DNA of 64,000 bases from Przewalskia tangutica (lineage: Eukaryota > Streptophyta > Magnoliopsida > Solanales > Solanaceae): assembly GCA_029844215.1 (NCBI GenBank), contig CM056732.1:22987501-23051500 (forward strand), read 5' to 3'. A program made the translations under genes and the position numbers. This document shows positions 34,273-44,491 of the stretch, one piece after another (positions within the stretch are counted from its first letter, which is position 1; every line of letters starts with the position of its first letter). Under the pieces are notes generated by a model, which was not told where the DNA came from, did no database searches, and worked only from the letters and a program-made list of their open reading frames with translations.

Positions 34273-36621
34273 ATGGCGGGTGAAGCTCCTGATGGATCCC
34301 AATTTGATGCTCGTAAATTTGATTCGAAAATGACAGAGTTGTGAGTACCACTGCCTCAATTATTTTGTTGTTTTTCATTTTCAATGTTTTGGTATTCTGC
34401 ATGAGTTTTTCTATCCACATATAAGCATACCTGTGAGTCATGAAGTTTATTTTGCTTGTGTGTGGAAAATACTAAATTTTTGCTATAACATGCATCATAC
34501 CGTTCTTTGATTGTGGATGCAGGCTAAATGCTGAAGGGCAAGAGTTCTTTACCTCATATGACGAGGCTTATGATAGTTTTGATGCCATGGGATTGAAGGA
34601 GAACCTCCTGAGAGGCATTTATGCATACGGTCAGTAGAAAATCTTTTTTTCTCCTCTGTTTTGGTTCATGATTTGTGCATCATTTATTAAGAAGAAAAGA
34701 CGTCTCTTTCCTTCTGTTAACGCCGTGTGCATGTGTCGTAGTTAATGAAGTATTGTATTCATATTTAGGTCATTCTCTATCCTATACACTATATCTAATA
34801 TTAAACTATAACCCTGTAGGTTTTGAGAAACCCTCAGCAATCCAGCAAAGGGGAATTGTACCATTTTGCAAAGGTCTTGATGTGATTCAACAGGCTCAGT
34901 CTGGAACTGGAAAGACTGCTACTTTTTGTTCTGGAGTTCTTCAACAACTGGATTATGAACTGTTGGATTGTCAAGCTTTGGTCTTGGCACCTACTCGTGA
35001 GCTTGCACAACAAATTGAAAAGGTCATGCGAGCACTTGGAGACTATCTTGGCGTCAAGGTTCATGCTTGTGTGGGAGGTACCAGTGTCCGCGAGGATCAG
35101 CGGATCCTTTCGAGTGGGGTTCACGTTATTGTGGGAACACCTGGACGTGTATTTGACATGTTGAGAAGACAGTCTCTCCGCCCCGATCACATTAAGATGT
35201 TTGTATTGGACGAGGCTGATGAGATGCTTTCCAGAGGCTTCAAGGATCAGGTAACTATTTTAGATGAAGAAGTGCCCTTCTGCCTATATTTTCGTATATA
35301 TACCTATAGTTTCTGTGAATGCATAAGCACATACGTTTTGTATATATATATATATATGTCTTGTCTTTAATACTAAAGTATCAACCTATAAATTACTAAA
35401 AGAGAATAAAAGTGTAAATAATAACATTCTTCAGTTCAAATGTTAATGCAAATGATGCTAGAATGAGAGCACCAACATCAGTTTTGTAATTTGCATAATC
35501 ATAAAGTAGTGGTGCGGATTATGCTTAGAACTTTAGTTTTTCTTTCAGCTGTATGCTTAGAACTTTAGTTTTTCTTTCAGCTGTATGCTTAGAACTTAGT
35601 TTTTCTTTCATTCTGAGAAATATGAGTCTGTGTATAGTGGTTCACTTGTATTCCTGTGGTGGAAGAGTGTGGAAGGTTTAGGTATTGGCAAAAATGATTT
35701 CTGGTTCATGGTGCACTTAGCGTACTCAACTGGCTCAAATTTTAGCGGTAGAAGGAAAGAATGCTACTTGTTTTTTCTGGTAGTTTGTTTTCTTTCACTA
35801 TTAAGTATGTGGTTACATAGTTTTAAATCCATAGTCCTGTTATATAGGAAGTGTCATCCGGCATGTGCGGTGCTGTAAAGTATGTATAGCTTTGCACTGA
35901 TGTCCAATGCATTTGTGAATTTGTTGCCCCTTTACCTGATTTCCACCCTGGTTCTAAAATTTATAATTTTTCTCTGTCTCTCCAGATCTATGATATTTTC
36001 CAGCTATTGCCTCCTAAGATTCAGGTTGGTGTTTTCTCTGCCACAATGCCTCCTGAGGCCCTTGAGATCACAAGGAAGTTCATGAACAAACCTGTGAGGA
36101 TTCTTGTGAAACGTGATGAACTGACCTTAGAAGGTATTAAACAGTTTTATGTGAATGTGGAAAAGGAAGAATGGAAGCTTGAGACACTTTGCGATCTGTA
36201 TGAAACCTTAGCCATCACACAGAGTGTGATTTTTGTGAATACTCGTCGCAAAGTTGACTTGTTAACAGACCAGATGCGTGGCAGAGATCATACAGTCTCA
36301 GCGACCCATGGTGACATGGACCAGAACACTAGGGACATTATAATGCGTGAATTCCGTTCTGGCTCCTCGCGTGTTCTCATCACCACTGATCTTTTAGCCA
36401 GAGGAATTGATGTTCAGCAAGTCTCCCTTGTCATAAATTATGATCTCCCCACTCAACCTGAGAATTACCTTCATCGTATTGGACGTAGTGGACGGTTTGG
36501 TAGGAAGGGTGTTGCAATCAACTTTTCAACCAAGGATGATGAGAGAATGTTGTCTGACATTCAGAGGTTTTACAACGTGGTGATTGAGGAGCTTCCAGCA
36601 AATGTCGCTGATCTCCTGTAA
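34273..36621 (+). CDS. eIF4A: Eukaryotic initiation factor 4A (DEAD-box RNA helicase)
   Basis: ATP-dependent RNA helicase that unwinds mRNA 5' leaders as part of the cytosolic eIF4F complex. Coding exons are 34273-34340, 34523-34629, 34820-35250 and 35986-36621 (TAA); they join in frame to 413 residues, the usual length of plant eIF4A. Motifs are Q-motif region FEKPSAIQQRGI (60-71), motif I AQSGTGKT (84-91), PTRELAQQ, TPGR, motif II DEAD (189-192), SAT (220-222), ARGID and motif VI HRIGRSGRFGR (365-375). The N terminus MAGEAPDGSQFDARKFDSKM and the C terminus NVADLL fit eIF4A-1/2 and not the exon-junction paralogue eIF4A3. No defect was seen, and introns have GT-AG borders. Confidence 0.97.
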
Positions 36622-37552
36622 GCATTTCCGGCTTTTATGGCTACAAGAATGGAACAGCAGGCCATTGTTTGCGTTGGCCATTTCTCCACAATTTACGCTC
36701 TTTTTCTTCTTTACATCTTGATTTAATCTCAACTGTTTGCTTAGTTTAATAGTCTTAGCGTAGTGCTGAACTAATGTGTGATACACATTAGATTGTCTAA
36801 TTTATCATCATATACAGTGTGGGCTTTTGCTAGTCTCTTTTTTCTTTCGTTCTGACATCCAAAATTGTATCTGAAGTACAATGTCTAGTTGCCTATTATT
36901 ACTAGTTCACAATTTTGAAGATATGCTTCAGTCAGGACCTTTTTATCAAAGGAAATATATACTTATACTATAGATACAAGCAGAGAGCTGTAATATGCAT
37001 GGGAATAGTGACTGATAGTTCCACTTCCTATTGGAGGAAAAAAGGGTTACGGTTAATGACATAAAATGCACATGACATGAAGCATATGGTGATCGGATCA
37101 GTGATCACAAATATAATACTCAACAGATGTGTAATTGAAATCTTGATTATGGCCAAGAGGGCTGCGATCAAACATATAGGCCAATGAAATAGGGACTTTG
37201 GAGAATTATTATTGGCAGCAAATGTAGCTATTTTCTTATATTTAGTATTACTAAATGATGTATCAATTGGACTAATTTTTTGATCATCCATTGCCCATTA
37301 CCTTTAAAGTTACTGAATTCACCATTGGTACAAACAAATTATCTCAGTTCATCAGTGATAGTATCTTAGTAAAATTCTAATCTTGAAATCATAATTAAAT
37401 TCAGCTTTGAAACTTTAATAGTTTTTTTAGTAGAAGGGTTAAGGTACGTTGCAAACACCTACATTAAGCTAACACAAAATTCGAGGAGGATTGGAGGTCA
37501 TGTGAACTAGATTTGACTCAAAGTTCAGATCTAAAATCTGTCACTCTGATAT
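36622..37552. other. eIF4A 3' region and intergenic sequence
   Basis: The first 200-250 bases are probably the 3' untranslated region (T-rich tracts about 36705-36725 and 36835-36850). No canonical AATAAA signal was found close by. No further gene is recognised. Confidence 0.5.
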
Positions 37553-37570
37553 ATGTATGTAACATTATAT

Positions 37571-37813
37571 TTTTCCAAAAAAAAAAAGGTGGATCTCCCA
37601 TCCCAGGAGCCCCCACACCCCGGTCCGACAGGATTGTGAAGGAGTTAATCATGGTAATTCAACTGGTTTCAAAAGTTAGACCACTACCACGCTGCACACA
37701 AGAGACCCTCTTTTATTTCAAGAAGTAATCCCCACTCTGCCGCTGGCGGGATTCGATATTGGTCATTTTTCCAATTATCCTCCTTGAGAACCAGTTGAGC
37801 TGCCCATGCGGAC
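37571..37813 (-). mobile_element. tRNA-derived SINE with an 18-bp TSD
   Basis: Flanked by perfect 18-bp direct repeats ATGTATGTAACATTATAT at 37553-37570 and 37814-37831. On the minus strand it has an A-box-like GCAGCTCAACTGGTTC about 20 bases from its start and a B-box-like TATCGAATCCCGCCAGC about 40 bases further. It ends CCACCTTTTTTTTTTT. The T-rich 3' end is typical of one group of plant SINEs. Confidence 0.88.
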
Positions 37814-37831
37814 ATGTATGTAACATTATAT

Positions 37832-38121
37832 GTTTATATCACAGAGAGAACTTCGTGAATATACATTACATATGTGAGATAAAACAAATTTATAGGGTGA
37901 TATATACCAAGTTAGGCCGAGGATCTAAAAGGGATAATAAATAGGGAAAAAATTGATATATAAGGAATTGAATAATTAAAAGATAATATAAAATACGGTA
38001 AGTAAAGACAAAATCAAATTACAAATTAAGGTTCCTGTGGAGGAATCCAGAATTGGTTCAAAACAGAAAGTAATTTACGCGGTTGAACCGATCATGGTAT
38101 TTAAACAAGAATTTAATGCAG
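37832..38121. other. Intergenic A/T-rich sequence between the SINE and the caulimovirid array
   Basis: No coding or structural signal recognised. It ends where similarity to the caulimovirid leader begins, near GTATTAAAAATATGCAAG. Confidence 0.5.
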
Positions 38122-38221
38122 GTATTAAAAATATGCAAGTATTTAAAAGCATGAATATATAAAAGATTAGGAAGTAATACCATCCATAATCAAATTTATT
38201 CAAATAATTAAAAACTTACAA

Positions 38222-38390
38222 GGAGTTTAATGATGAACGGGTATTGATGTTCATATGCTATGAGTCATATGGATCATATGAATCATATGGGTCATATGAA
38301 GGTATTTGGGAATTTATGGGGACGGGTATTGATGTTAATATGCTATGAGTCATATGAATCATATGGGTCATATGAAGGTATTTGGAAATT
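38222..38390. repeat. CATATG-rich repeats in the caulimovirid leader
   Basis: A 9-bp period of NNTCATATG (four in a row at about 38268-38301), inside a larger duplicated block GGGTATTGATGTT...GTATTTGG at about 38238 and 38325. The equivalent leaders at about 48750 and 52460 have only two units each. Confidence 0.85.
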
Positions 38391-38510
38391 TAATGGGGAA
38401 TTTATTCTAATCTACTAAGAGGATAATCTGAGAGAACTTCAAACTTCTAGAGAGAAGGAAGAGAGAAAACTAGAAAAGAAAAGCTTGTCTAACTAAGGGA
38501 GAGGGGGTCT

Positions 38511-38521
38511 CCTTTTATAGG
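38511..38521 (-). promoter_or_regulatory. Caulimovirid TATA box at the end of unit 1
   Basis: CCTATAAAAGG on the minus strand. The leader that follows runs only to about 38122 and stops before the point where the PBS lies in the other two leaders. Confidence 0.7.
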
Positions 38522-38572
38522 AGAATTACAAAGTGGGATTTAACTATTACAAATAATATTTTAATAATTTAA

Positions 38573-39726
38573 CTATTTATCCGAGTGCAGAATGACATCA
38601 TCCATGACATCAATATTTTTGTCTTCATCTCGAATTATTGCTGGAATCTTTGCTTTTACTGTTTTCTTTTTTAAAGTAGTTTTTACTTTTATCGGGTATT
38701 TGCTTTTGTCTGAATTTTGACTAATCTCCACTACGGGCATTTTGTCTTTTCTTGGCAACTTTCAGAATCCACTGTTGCAAAAAACCGGACTATCTTCGTT
38801 CTCAATTTCGGGTTCTTCTTCTTCTTCTGACGAAGAGCCTTATTTTGATAAAGACGGTACAAATTTCAGAATTATGACTTGCATTTCTTCAGAATTTTTG
38901 GCCGCTGCAAGCAATGATGCCATCTGAGATTTCTGTGAAAGGAACTGGTGTGCTACTTTGTTTGTAGTGGTGCCAGTGGTGTCTGTGGAGGCGCTTGTAA
39001 AGGAATGAGATTATGGTCATCTAACCATTCCTGGACTTTTGGTGGTGTGAGACTTTTTAGTATTTTAAAGCTATCCCACCATTGGATTTTGAATCTTCTT
39101 CGGATAATTGGAATTTTATCGTCCGAATAATCGGCGAACCATGTGAATACCCATGATAAATGAAATTTTGTATGAAAAAGGTGTAGGGGCACAAATCTTT
39201 TTTCTTCCTCGAAGGGTTTGAACTGGGATTTGAAGAAGCTGAAAGATTTAGTGACTTTTGGTTTTTGTATTTCTAGGGTGGATCCGAATTGCTCCCACCA
39301 TGAATTCCACCATGTTGGAAATTGTGAGGGATCACATGAGGTATCAAAATGGAAAAGCCAAGTGTGACTTTGGTTGGAATTTTGAATAAAGAAGAAATTG
39401 AACCAAGCTTGTTAGTAATCCCAGTAATTAAAAGGATTATCAAAAAATGGTTCATTTTTGTGGGTATTTGGGAAATTCATGAATTGTGACAGGTCATTCC
39501 CCCAACGAGCAGGAGCAATTACGCTGAGTATTTTGCAAATTGAATAAGAAGGATCTGGGTTATTTTTGTGAAAATTAATTTTAATGGTAGCTGATCCTGA
39601 TATTTTAAGGATAGCTTGATAAAAATATGGAATTTTTAAAATATCCCATGATTTATAAAACCATTTTTGTGCAAAATAATTTTGTAGTGCTAAAAAAGGG
39701 TCTTTATTAAAAAAATCCTTTTTCAA
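38573..39726 (-). pseudogene. Unit 1 post-RT ORF, C-terminal part (broken)
   Basis: Minus-strand pieces read FAQKWFYKSWDILKIPYFYQ and ILKISGSATIKINF (about 39690-39590), FNYWDY at about 39420, and a HTFWF-type decayed middle. Then come WWDSFKILKSLTPPKVQEWL (about 39080) and an acidic tail ending DEDKNIDVMDDVILHSDK (about 38580). The frame is lost at several points (39412, 39190, 38950). It is the same protein as the intact-looking 238-codon frame in unit 3. Function unknown. Confidence 0.65.
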
Positions 39727-39826
39727 GAGTAGTAATATTTTGAAAAAACGATTTTATGAAGAAACTGAGAGCAAGTTTTTCAAGGTTTTTTTAGGACTCT
39801 TCTTTCTCAAGTTGGGTATTTGAAAA

Positions 39827-40304
39827 TTAATTTTGAGAAATGATTTTTGAAGATTCCCCTTTTTCGATTTTTGTCGCAATTTTAGAGGTTTTTTCCTCTA
39901 ATATTTTCTGGACAACTTCCTGTTTAGGAATCTGAAGTTGCATTAGTGCTTGTTGCAATTCTGGGGATTTTGCAAGGAGCTGAAAAATGTTTTCAGCAGT
40001 TAATTCTTGTGCGGGATTTATCGGTCTTTTCTGCACAGATTTTGTGCTGCTTGAATTTTCTTGTTCTTCTTTCATAACTGCATCGTACCAGGACATGGGT
40101 TTTTTCGTCGGAATTTGGGCAGGGAATTTCTCCCTTTCTTCTTTTATTGGTTTGAGAATGGTGTTTAAGGGTTTTTTGGGAGCCATGGAATTTGTTTGTT
40201 GTTGTGGTGCAACAACTGGGGTATTTATTGACGGAAGGGTCTCTTCTTTCTTTTCTGGAGTAAGGCTCCACACACTGCATGTGTACAGTATTGTCCACAT
40301 TCAC
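39827..40304 (-). pseudogene. Unit 1 proline/glutamine-rich post-RT segment
   Basis: An open frame of about 157 codons. It contains NTPVVAPQQQTNSMAPKKPL, KPMSWYDAVMKEEQENSS and a predicted helical stretch NIFQLLAKSPELQQALMQLQ, then a charged end rich in K/E. An internal MAPKKP methionine (about 40182) may be a natural start. Unit 2 (49180-49392) and unit 3 (54238-54435) carry shorter, broken versions. It precedes the NYWDY protein and probably formed one protein with it. Confidence 0.6.
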
Positions 40305-40749
40305 GCATGTCCTTCCTCGATATTCTGTCTTTATAACCCAGACACCAATTATTTAGACAATGGTAGGACATTTATTTGATGTGGCTATTGTCAGGAATTT
40401 GGTGGCTTTTTATAGGGATTTTGAGGAAATCACGGGCAAGATTTCAGGATAAAAATCTTTAAAAATTAATTTATAGAAAATTCATTTTAATGCAGAGTTT
40501 TGAAAACATACATGATATGGAAAATCATTTTGAAAAATGAATTTAAAATTTGCGTCAATTGAGTGGTCAGAAGCATACTTGTCTCTTCTCTCCCCTAAAG
40601 AAAAATCGTTTTTTTAATTCATGTAAATAATATAATTTTTCTTTATGTATTGAACATGTTTTTTTATGAGATTGCGATCTTTTGTTTTTGGTGTCGTTAT
40701 AAACTAGAATTTCAGTTTCTTTTCATTATTTTTAAATGATATAAATTCA

Positions 40750-41130
40750 TTTTCTACTTTATAAGGGGTGATTAGATTTATAAATGGTGTTCCTAAGATT
40801 ACGAAATTGTGAATATCTTTAACTAGAACAAATGACGTAGCTATAGAAATTTCATCATTTATGATTGATGCTTTGATTTTAGACTTAATTTCTAATTTAG
40901 AATTATTAGCCGCTGCTAACGAATCCTGTGTTTCTTCTAGGAATTTCTCAGGTATTATATCGATTTTTATACAATTTAAGTTTGCTCCTGTGTCAAATAG
41001 AGCAACAATTGTTATTTTAAAATTATCTGAAAATTTTAGTGTTGTTTTTATTAGGTATTTCTTTGTTGTGATTTGTCTTAAGACAGTTAGAAAATCTTCT
41101 GGGACTTCTTCCAGATTTTTCTATTTGGTT
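40750..41130 (-). pseudogene. Unit 1 aspartic protease
   Basis: The minus strand reads TIVALFDTGANLNCIKIDII (active-site DTG at about 40990), then EETQDSLAAANNSKLEIKSK and FVILGTPFINL (about 40800). It therefore retains both the catalytic triad and the ILGTPF segment in one frame. Units 2 and 3 lose ILGTPF through a shared 2-base deletion. Downstream, the frame decays within about 110 codons, before any RT motif. Confidence 0.75.
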
Positions 41131-41469
41131 TTCAACATTATTTTCTGGTTCTATGGGATTTTCTAGAATCAGAATTTTCAGGACTGGAGTTTTGTTTTGG
41201 ATTATTTGAAAGGATAATTTTAATTAATTCAGAATCTTTTTTTCTGTTTTTCTTTTAGTTCTTTTATCTCTAATTTTACTTGAATGATTTCTTTTTGTAT
41301 TTCTTGAATTGTTATTTCCTTTCTTTCTTTTATCTTCTTACCTTTTCCTAGGATTTTTGTTAAGTCATATGTATTTTTGGAAGTATTTGACAAGATTGCA
41401 TTTTTAATATCTTTCTTTTCTTGTGTAAAAGTTTTTAGGGTTTTTATTTAAGTATTCTTTTTGGTGTTG

Positions 41470-42485
41470 GGTATCTATGTGTTTGATCATATCTAACATG
41501 AATTCTTGATGTTTAGTCAAGATACATATTCATTTTTCTTTTGCTTTTTCAGATTTTTCAGTCGAACTACTTGTGACTGATTCATCTATTTGGAGGGCTT
41601 TATTATCATTAGAAGAAAGAGAAAAATAGTCAGGGTCTGACTGGTCTGACTCAGAATCAGAGGAATCTATTAGGAGGTTTTTTGAGTTACATCTTTTTCG
41701 AGATTTAATTCTTGTAATTTTTTATTCATTCTATAGTATTTTGATGTATGCCATTTTTTATTACATTTATAACATGTAAGATTTTTGTAATTAGAATTAT
41801 TCTTTTTAGGATCTCTGGTATTTCTGTTATTTTTGCAACGATTATTTTTATAAGGATTTTTATAATAATCATCGTTAGTTCTATAATTTTTATAGTCTTT
41901 TGTTGGTTTCTTGTGAGATTTATAAGTTTTGCTACAGTCTCCTGCGCATTTTTGAGAGTTTTTTATGTGATTTGTTTCAAATTATTTGCAAAAAGTACAT
42001 AATTCACATTTTGTTCTTTTTAGTTCCTTTTTGAGGTGTTTTTGTAATTTTAGATCTTGGCAGATTTTTAATCCCTCCGGTTGAGTTATACAAATTAATT
42101 CTCCGTATGTAAACTCATTGTAGGGTATTATCTGTTTTTCACAATTTTCTTTAATTTTATTCCTAACCTTTTCTCCTAAAAGGGTAGGTAATCCAGCTAA
42201 GAATTTTTCTTTCCATAATGGTTGGTTAGAATATTCTCTAATCATTATTCTTGTTAAGAATGTATTTTTATACCATTGAAAATCACTTAATTTTTTGCAT
42301 TTTAAATTTGAAAGTAATTCGACATTTTTATTATTTAGATGTGTAGAATCACCTATGCAATTTAAAGATATTGTTAGTATCAAAGTTGATACTGCATCTT
42401 GTAGGGGTTCTCCTAGTTCATCTAGAATTGATATTCCTTCTTCATCGGTTTTTATAGAATTTAAGATGTTTTTTTGCGAAGTCCA
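41470..42485 (-). pseudogene. Unit 1 coat protein core with CCHC-like zinc knuckle
   Basis: Only unit 1 keeps this region. The minus strand reads WTSQKNILNSIKTDEEGISI (42485 down), SDFQWYKNTFLTRIMIREYS (about 42270) and LAGLPTLLGEKVRNKIKENC (about 42180). A basic K/N/R-rich stretch (about 41920-41790) follows, then TCYKCNKKWHTSKY (about 41780-41740). This layout fits a caulimovirid coat protein: hydrophobic core, basic region, CX2CX4HX4C knuckle. The last cysteine of the knuckle is replaced by tyrosine, and there are stops (for example about 41985), so it is not functional. Confidence 0.75.
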
Positions 42486-42499
42486 TGTACCACTCGTGC

Positions 42500-42610
42500 T
42501 CTCCGGCTAGAACCTCGGAGGCCATCAATCACTTGCAATCTCCGGCAAAGACCTCGAAGTTGCTCAATCACTCTCAATCTCCGGCAAAGACCTCGGAGTC
42601 ACTCAATCAC
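42500..42610 (+). repeat. Three-unit tandem repeat of about 36 bp
   Basis: GCTCTCCGGCTAGAACCTCG, CAATCTCCGGCAAAGACCTC (ending GAAGT) and CAATCTCCGGCAAAGACCTC (ending GGAGT), each followed by a CAATCACT phrase; period about 36-37 bp. Confidence 0.8.
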
Positions 42611-43373
42611 ATCCCTCACCAACATCACAAAAATAATATGGAAAACATGTCAAACATGATATCAGTCTCGACACATATCACAAATATACCATCGACAAGT
42701 ACAAGTCATATCACTGTTCTATGTTTAATTAGAAACATTTCAATTCCTTTATTTTCACATGATACGTAAGCTAGTATACGACAGAGATACAATCAAGTGG
42801 TAATCACACAAATAACACATAATCGACGAACCCCTTTGGCTCGCGGTCCTGTGGACGTTCTATCATGCTATCCCTGTCACTTTCTACAACTACATATGAT
42901 TCTCTAATCAGAGTCTTACTAAAGTAAACCATAACCTACCTCAATGCCGAGCGGGAGCCACGAACAATCAAACCAATGTCTTCCTCTTGCGTAGAGCCTC
43001 TGAACGCTTAAAATCTAGAAAATATGTGAACTACGTTATAATACGAATCTAAGGACACCCATATTGCTATATTTATATTAACAATATTTTTACCATTTCA
43101 ATTGTATGACTAAACCCTTACATATATAAAAATATTAGCATAACTTCAGGAAATTCAAATAATATTCCTTTCTTTCAACTTTCTCGTATCTCCCGCTTGT
43201 AAAAGATATAACATTAAATTCGTAACTCCAAATCAGGTATTTATTGTACCACATTGAAGGCAACACTAGGATCTATTATTATACTGAATCCCATATGACA
43301 GTACTTAATGTAGTTGGTGAAAATTTACGAAGGAAACAACCCTATGAAATCTGTGTCGCCAGAATTTTTGCAA

Positions 43374-43740
43374 AATATGGCAGAAACTTTAAACAGTCAT
43401 AACTTCCAAACCATAAGTCGTATTTATCTCTGTAAGGTCTCAAACTGGCGGGAACAGAGCAACCTACAACTCTTATTCAGCACATACTCTTATATTCCTT
43501 ACGGATTTGTACAGTTTTCACATTTTACATGCTGTTCGTCTGGATTACTGTAAAATAAGGCAGAAAATTTAAACGGTCATAACTTTCAAACCATAAGTCG
43601 GATTTATCTCCGTAAGATCTCAAACTGACGGGAACAGAGTAATCTACAACTTTCATTCAGCCCATATTTTTATATTCTTTACGGATTTATACTGTTTGCA
43701 CGTTTAATATGCTATTGTAATCATTATGTCATGTTACATC
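43374..43740 (+). repeat. Two-unit direct repeat of about 181 bp
   Basis: GGCAGAAACTTTAAACAGTC (about 43379) recurs as GGCAGAAAATTTAAACGGTC (about 43560). The two are followed by matching ATAACTTYCAAACCATAAGT, CTCAAACTGRCGGGAACAGA and ATTCYTTACGGATTTRTAC blocks. Confidence 0.85.
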
Positions 43741-44491
43741 CCTCAAGTCTCTCTTATTCAAGTGGATTGTGGAAATTGCCGTGTAATGACTTCTTGAATT
43801 TTGATTTCATTCTAACACACACTGTTATAAGAATCATGAATAGATTAACTCAACCATAGAATCTAACCTGAACTTAATAGAGCACTTCCTCCTCGTCTAG
43901 TTGCTAGGTTTTCTTTTTCTTTTCTTCCTTCCTCCTTTTTCTTCTCTTTCTCGCTGCTGCTGCGTTGCGTTACTCCTTCCTCCCTCTTTTCTTTTCTTTC
44001 TTCTCCTCCTTTCTTTCTCGCTGCTGCAGCGTTGCGTCCCCCCTGGTTGCTGCTGCGTTTTCTCCTTTAACCTAGTTGCTAGGGTTTTTTTTCTTCTTTT
44101 CCTTGGCTGCTTGTCCCGTCCCCCTCCCCGTTTATTTTTCCTAATTAACGTGCAAACAAAGGGGTAGTGGGCTTGGCCCACTCACTCACTCATTAGTTAT
44201 CATTTACGTATCTTAATTCTATTTCACACATCTTAATCTAGTACATTCTAAAAATGGTTGACATATTCATCTACCTCTGCAAATATGCAAGAGAGTTTAA
44301 CTTCTTGACCTTCTAGCCATTCAATCTAGGTTATGAACAACGGTTAGAGGGTTAACCATGTTAGTCCTTTTGACCCATGTTGTGTCACCAATTTTTCACT
44401 ATGAGTATGACATGTCCCTGAAGGTTTGATAATTGATACTTCACGAGAATATGTTGTACACTATTTACAAATTAGATGAATTTAAAATTAC

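Noticed and set aside
34273..36621. Assignment as exon-junction factor eIF4A3
   Set aside because: N terminus MAGEAPDGSQFDARKFD and the 413-residue length fit cytosolic eIF4A.
37720..37800. Possible tRNA gene on the minus strand (A- and B-box-like motifs)
   Set aside because: No cloverleaf could be drawn; the element ends in a T tract and is bounded by an 18-bp TSD, so it is a SINE.
43897..44181. Open frames on both strands rich in K/R/E or F/L/S
   Set aside because: Low-complexity C/T-rich tract.
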